Source of the DNA: Mantamonas sphyraenae
Taxonomy: Eukaryota; CRuMs; Mantamonadidae
Assembly: GCA_026936335.1 (NCBI GenBank)
Contig: JAPMXV010000073.1
Location: 62,001 to 126,000, forward strand
DNA length: 64,000 nt
Reading direction: 5' to 3'
This document shows, in pieces, positions 63,296 to 64,000 of this stretch. Every line of letters starts with the position of its first letter. Within the stretch, counting starts at the first letter, position 1. The notes beneath the pieces were generated by a model. The model worked only from the letters and a program-made list of their open reading frames with translations. It was not told where the DNA came from and ran no database searches. The translations under genes and the position numbers were made by a program.

Positions 63296-64000
63296 ATGAG
63301 TCGGACAGAGGAGACGGGACAGGATGTGGTGTTGCACATCCTGGTGGCTGGGTTCCACCATAAGAAGGGCAACCACGTGGAGTTCATCTACCCGGAGCCC
63401 GGAGGAGGGGGCGGAGGCGGAGCCCAGGCGAATGGCGCGGTGGCCAGCGAGGAGGAGACGACGAAGGAGGAGGAGGAGGAGGCCGGAGGGGACACAGACA
63501 CCGCATCCAATGGGGCAACGGAGGGGGGATTGGGAATGGATCAGGTGGTGGTGGAAGAGGATGCGTCTGTGGTGTTGCCTGTGGCATGGGAGGCGTTACC
63601 GTTCCTTGCGTTGCCCGATGGGGCCCACGCGTACGACGAAGACTACACCTACTTCACGCTGCCCGGGTTGAACACGACCACGGCGGGGCCGGGGACGACG
63701 ACGGTGGCGGCGGCGGAGAACGTGTACTGTGTGTCGTGCTTCCAACAAATCCGCATGGAGGATGTGCCGGAGGAGAAGCGTCGCACGGACTGGAAACGAA
63801 GCAGCATCCAAAAGGCGGTGTGTGTGATTGCCCGCGTGCCCTTCTACGCCACTCTGCGCAACAGTTTGCATGCAATCACACGTGCGTACTTCCACGACCA
63901 TTTTGACGACCTGGCCATGTTGAAGGAGTCGCTGGCCACCATGAATGCCAACATTCTGCGTGCGGTGCACGATCCCTCGCAGCTGTACAACGGCTTCTCC
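63296..64000 (+). CDS. AVL9: AVL9-like DENN-domain protein (3' end cut by window)
   Basis: Open from the ATG at 63296 to the window end, 235 codons, no stop. The start of the uDENN/AVL9 domain is clear: [25 protein letters not shown], then a Glu-rich insert, [56 protein letters not shown] and [22 protein letters not shown]9 proteins act in late secretory traffic from the Golgi to the plasma membrane. The insert after the first strand (about residues 37-75) is unusual in length. Confidence 0.9.
   Translation, partial: MSRTEETGQDVVLHILVAGFHHKKGNHVEFIYPEPGGGGGGGAQANGAVASEEETTKEEEEEAGGDTDTASNGATEGGLGMDQVVVEEDASVVLPVAWEALPFLALPDGAHAYDEDYTYFTLPGLNTTTAGPGTTTVAAAENVYCVSCFQQIRMEDVPEEKRRTDWKRSSIQKAVCVIARVPFYATLRNSLHAITRAYFHDHFDDLAMLKESLATMNANILRAVHDPSQLYNGFS

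Noticed and set aside
1-64000. tRNA, rRNA, transposon or insertion sequence
   Set aside because: No tRNA clover-leaf A/B boxes, rRNA blocks, transposase or reverse transcriptase motifs, or terminal inverted repeats were seen by eye; a tRNAscan or covariance search could still find a small RNA.

Overview
This is nuclear DNA of a free-living unicellular eukaryote with a very compact genome. The evidence is GT-AG spliceosomal introns (from 17-nt-exon microexon junctions to a 671-nt intron), an ER PDI ending in KDEL, 40S protein S15, SCAR/WAVE, UFC1, THOC1, 14-3-3, MOB1, a DENN protein and a ubiquitin hydrolase. The exact lineage cannot be fixed from the sequence. SCAR, GH24 lysozyme, CANT1-type apyrase and AVL9 fit an amoeba-like or Amorphea-type protist, but this is inference.

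Layout. 0-10.2 kb: two tandem, closely related genes for NLR-like proteins (SAM-like / CHAT caspase-fold protease / NB-ARC NTPase / kinesin-light-chain-type TPR array), lying in a segmental duplication that includes their 3' flanks. 10.4-20.5 kb: a large low-complexity protein with a DUF3825-like domain and a duplicated novel domain, an acidic unknown protein, and a giant membrane protein (SBBP beta-propeller, Cys-rich repeats, about 9 TM helices, coiled coil). 20.8-41.7 kb: a dense run of short housekeeping genes alternating in strand: unknown, AUP1-like acyltransferase, NatB catalytic subunit, PIG-Y, unknown multi-TM protein, single-domain voltage-gated cation channel, TTC1, TMEM181-like, class II photolyase-like, UFC1, PM20D1-like peptidase, divergent 14-3-3, acid-sphingomyelinase-like phosphodiesterase, lysozyme, THOC1 and apyrase. 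41.7-64 kb: a TTC39-DEP-DUF547 fusion, long-chain acyl-CoA synthetase, S15, a small acidic protein, SCAR/WAVE, PDI, a charged nuclear-type protein, USP20/33-like hydrolase, LTO1, CTDNEP1/Dullard-like phosphatase, MOB1 and the start of AVL9.

Genes pack head-to-head over 40-230 bp and tail-to-tail over about 20-230 bp, once with overlapping coding ends. The accessory, potentially new part is the CHAT-NB-ARC-TPR pair. It has the architecture of an innate-immune or allorecognition sensor: a STAND switch with a proteolytic effector and a nearly identical, copy-variable TPR sensor array. The lysozyme suggests a cell that digests bacteria. Several genes carry single-base breaks in otherwise clear reading frames, most simply read as indel errors in the assembly; the coordinates given span those breaks.
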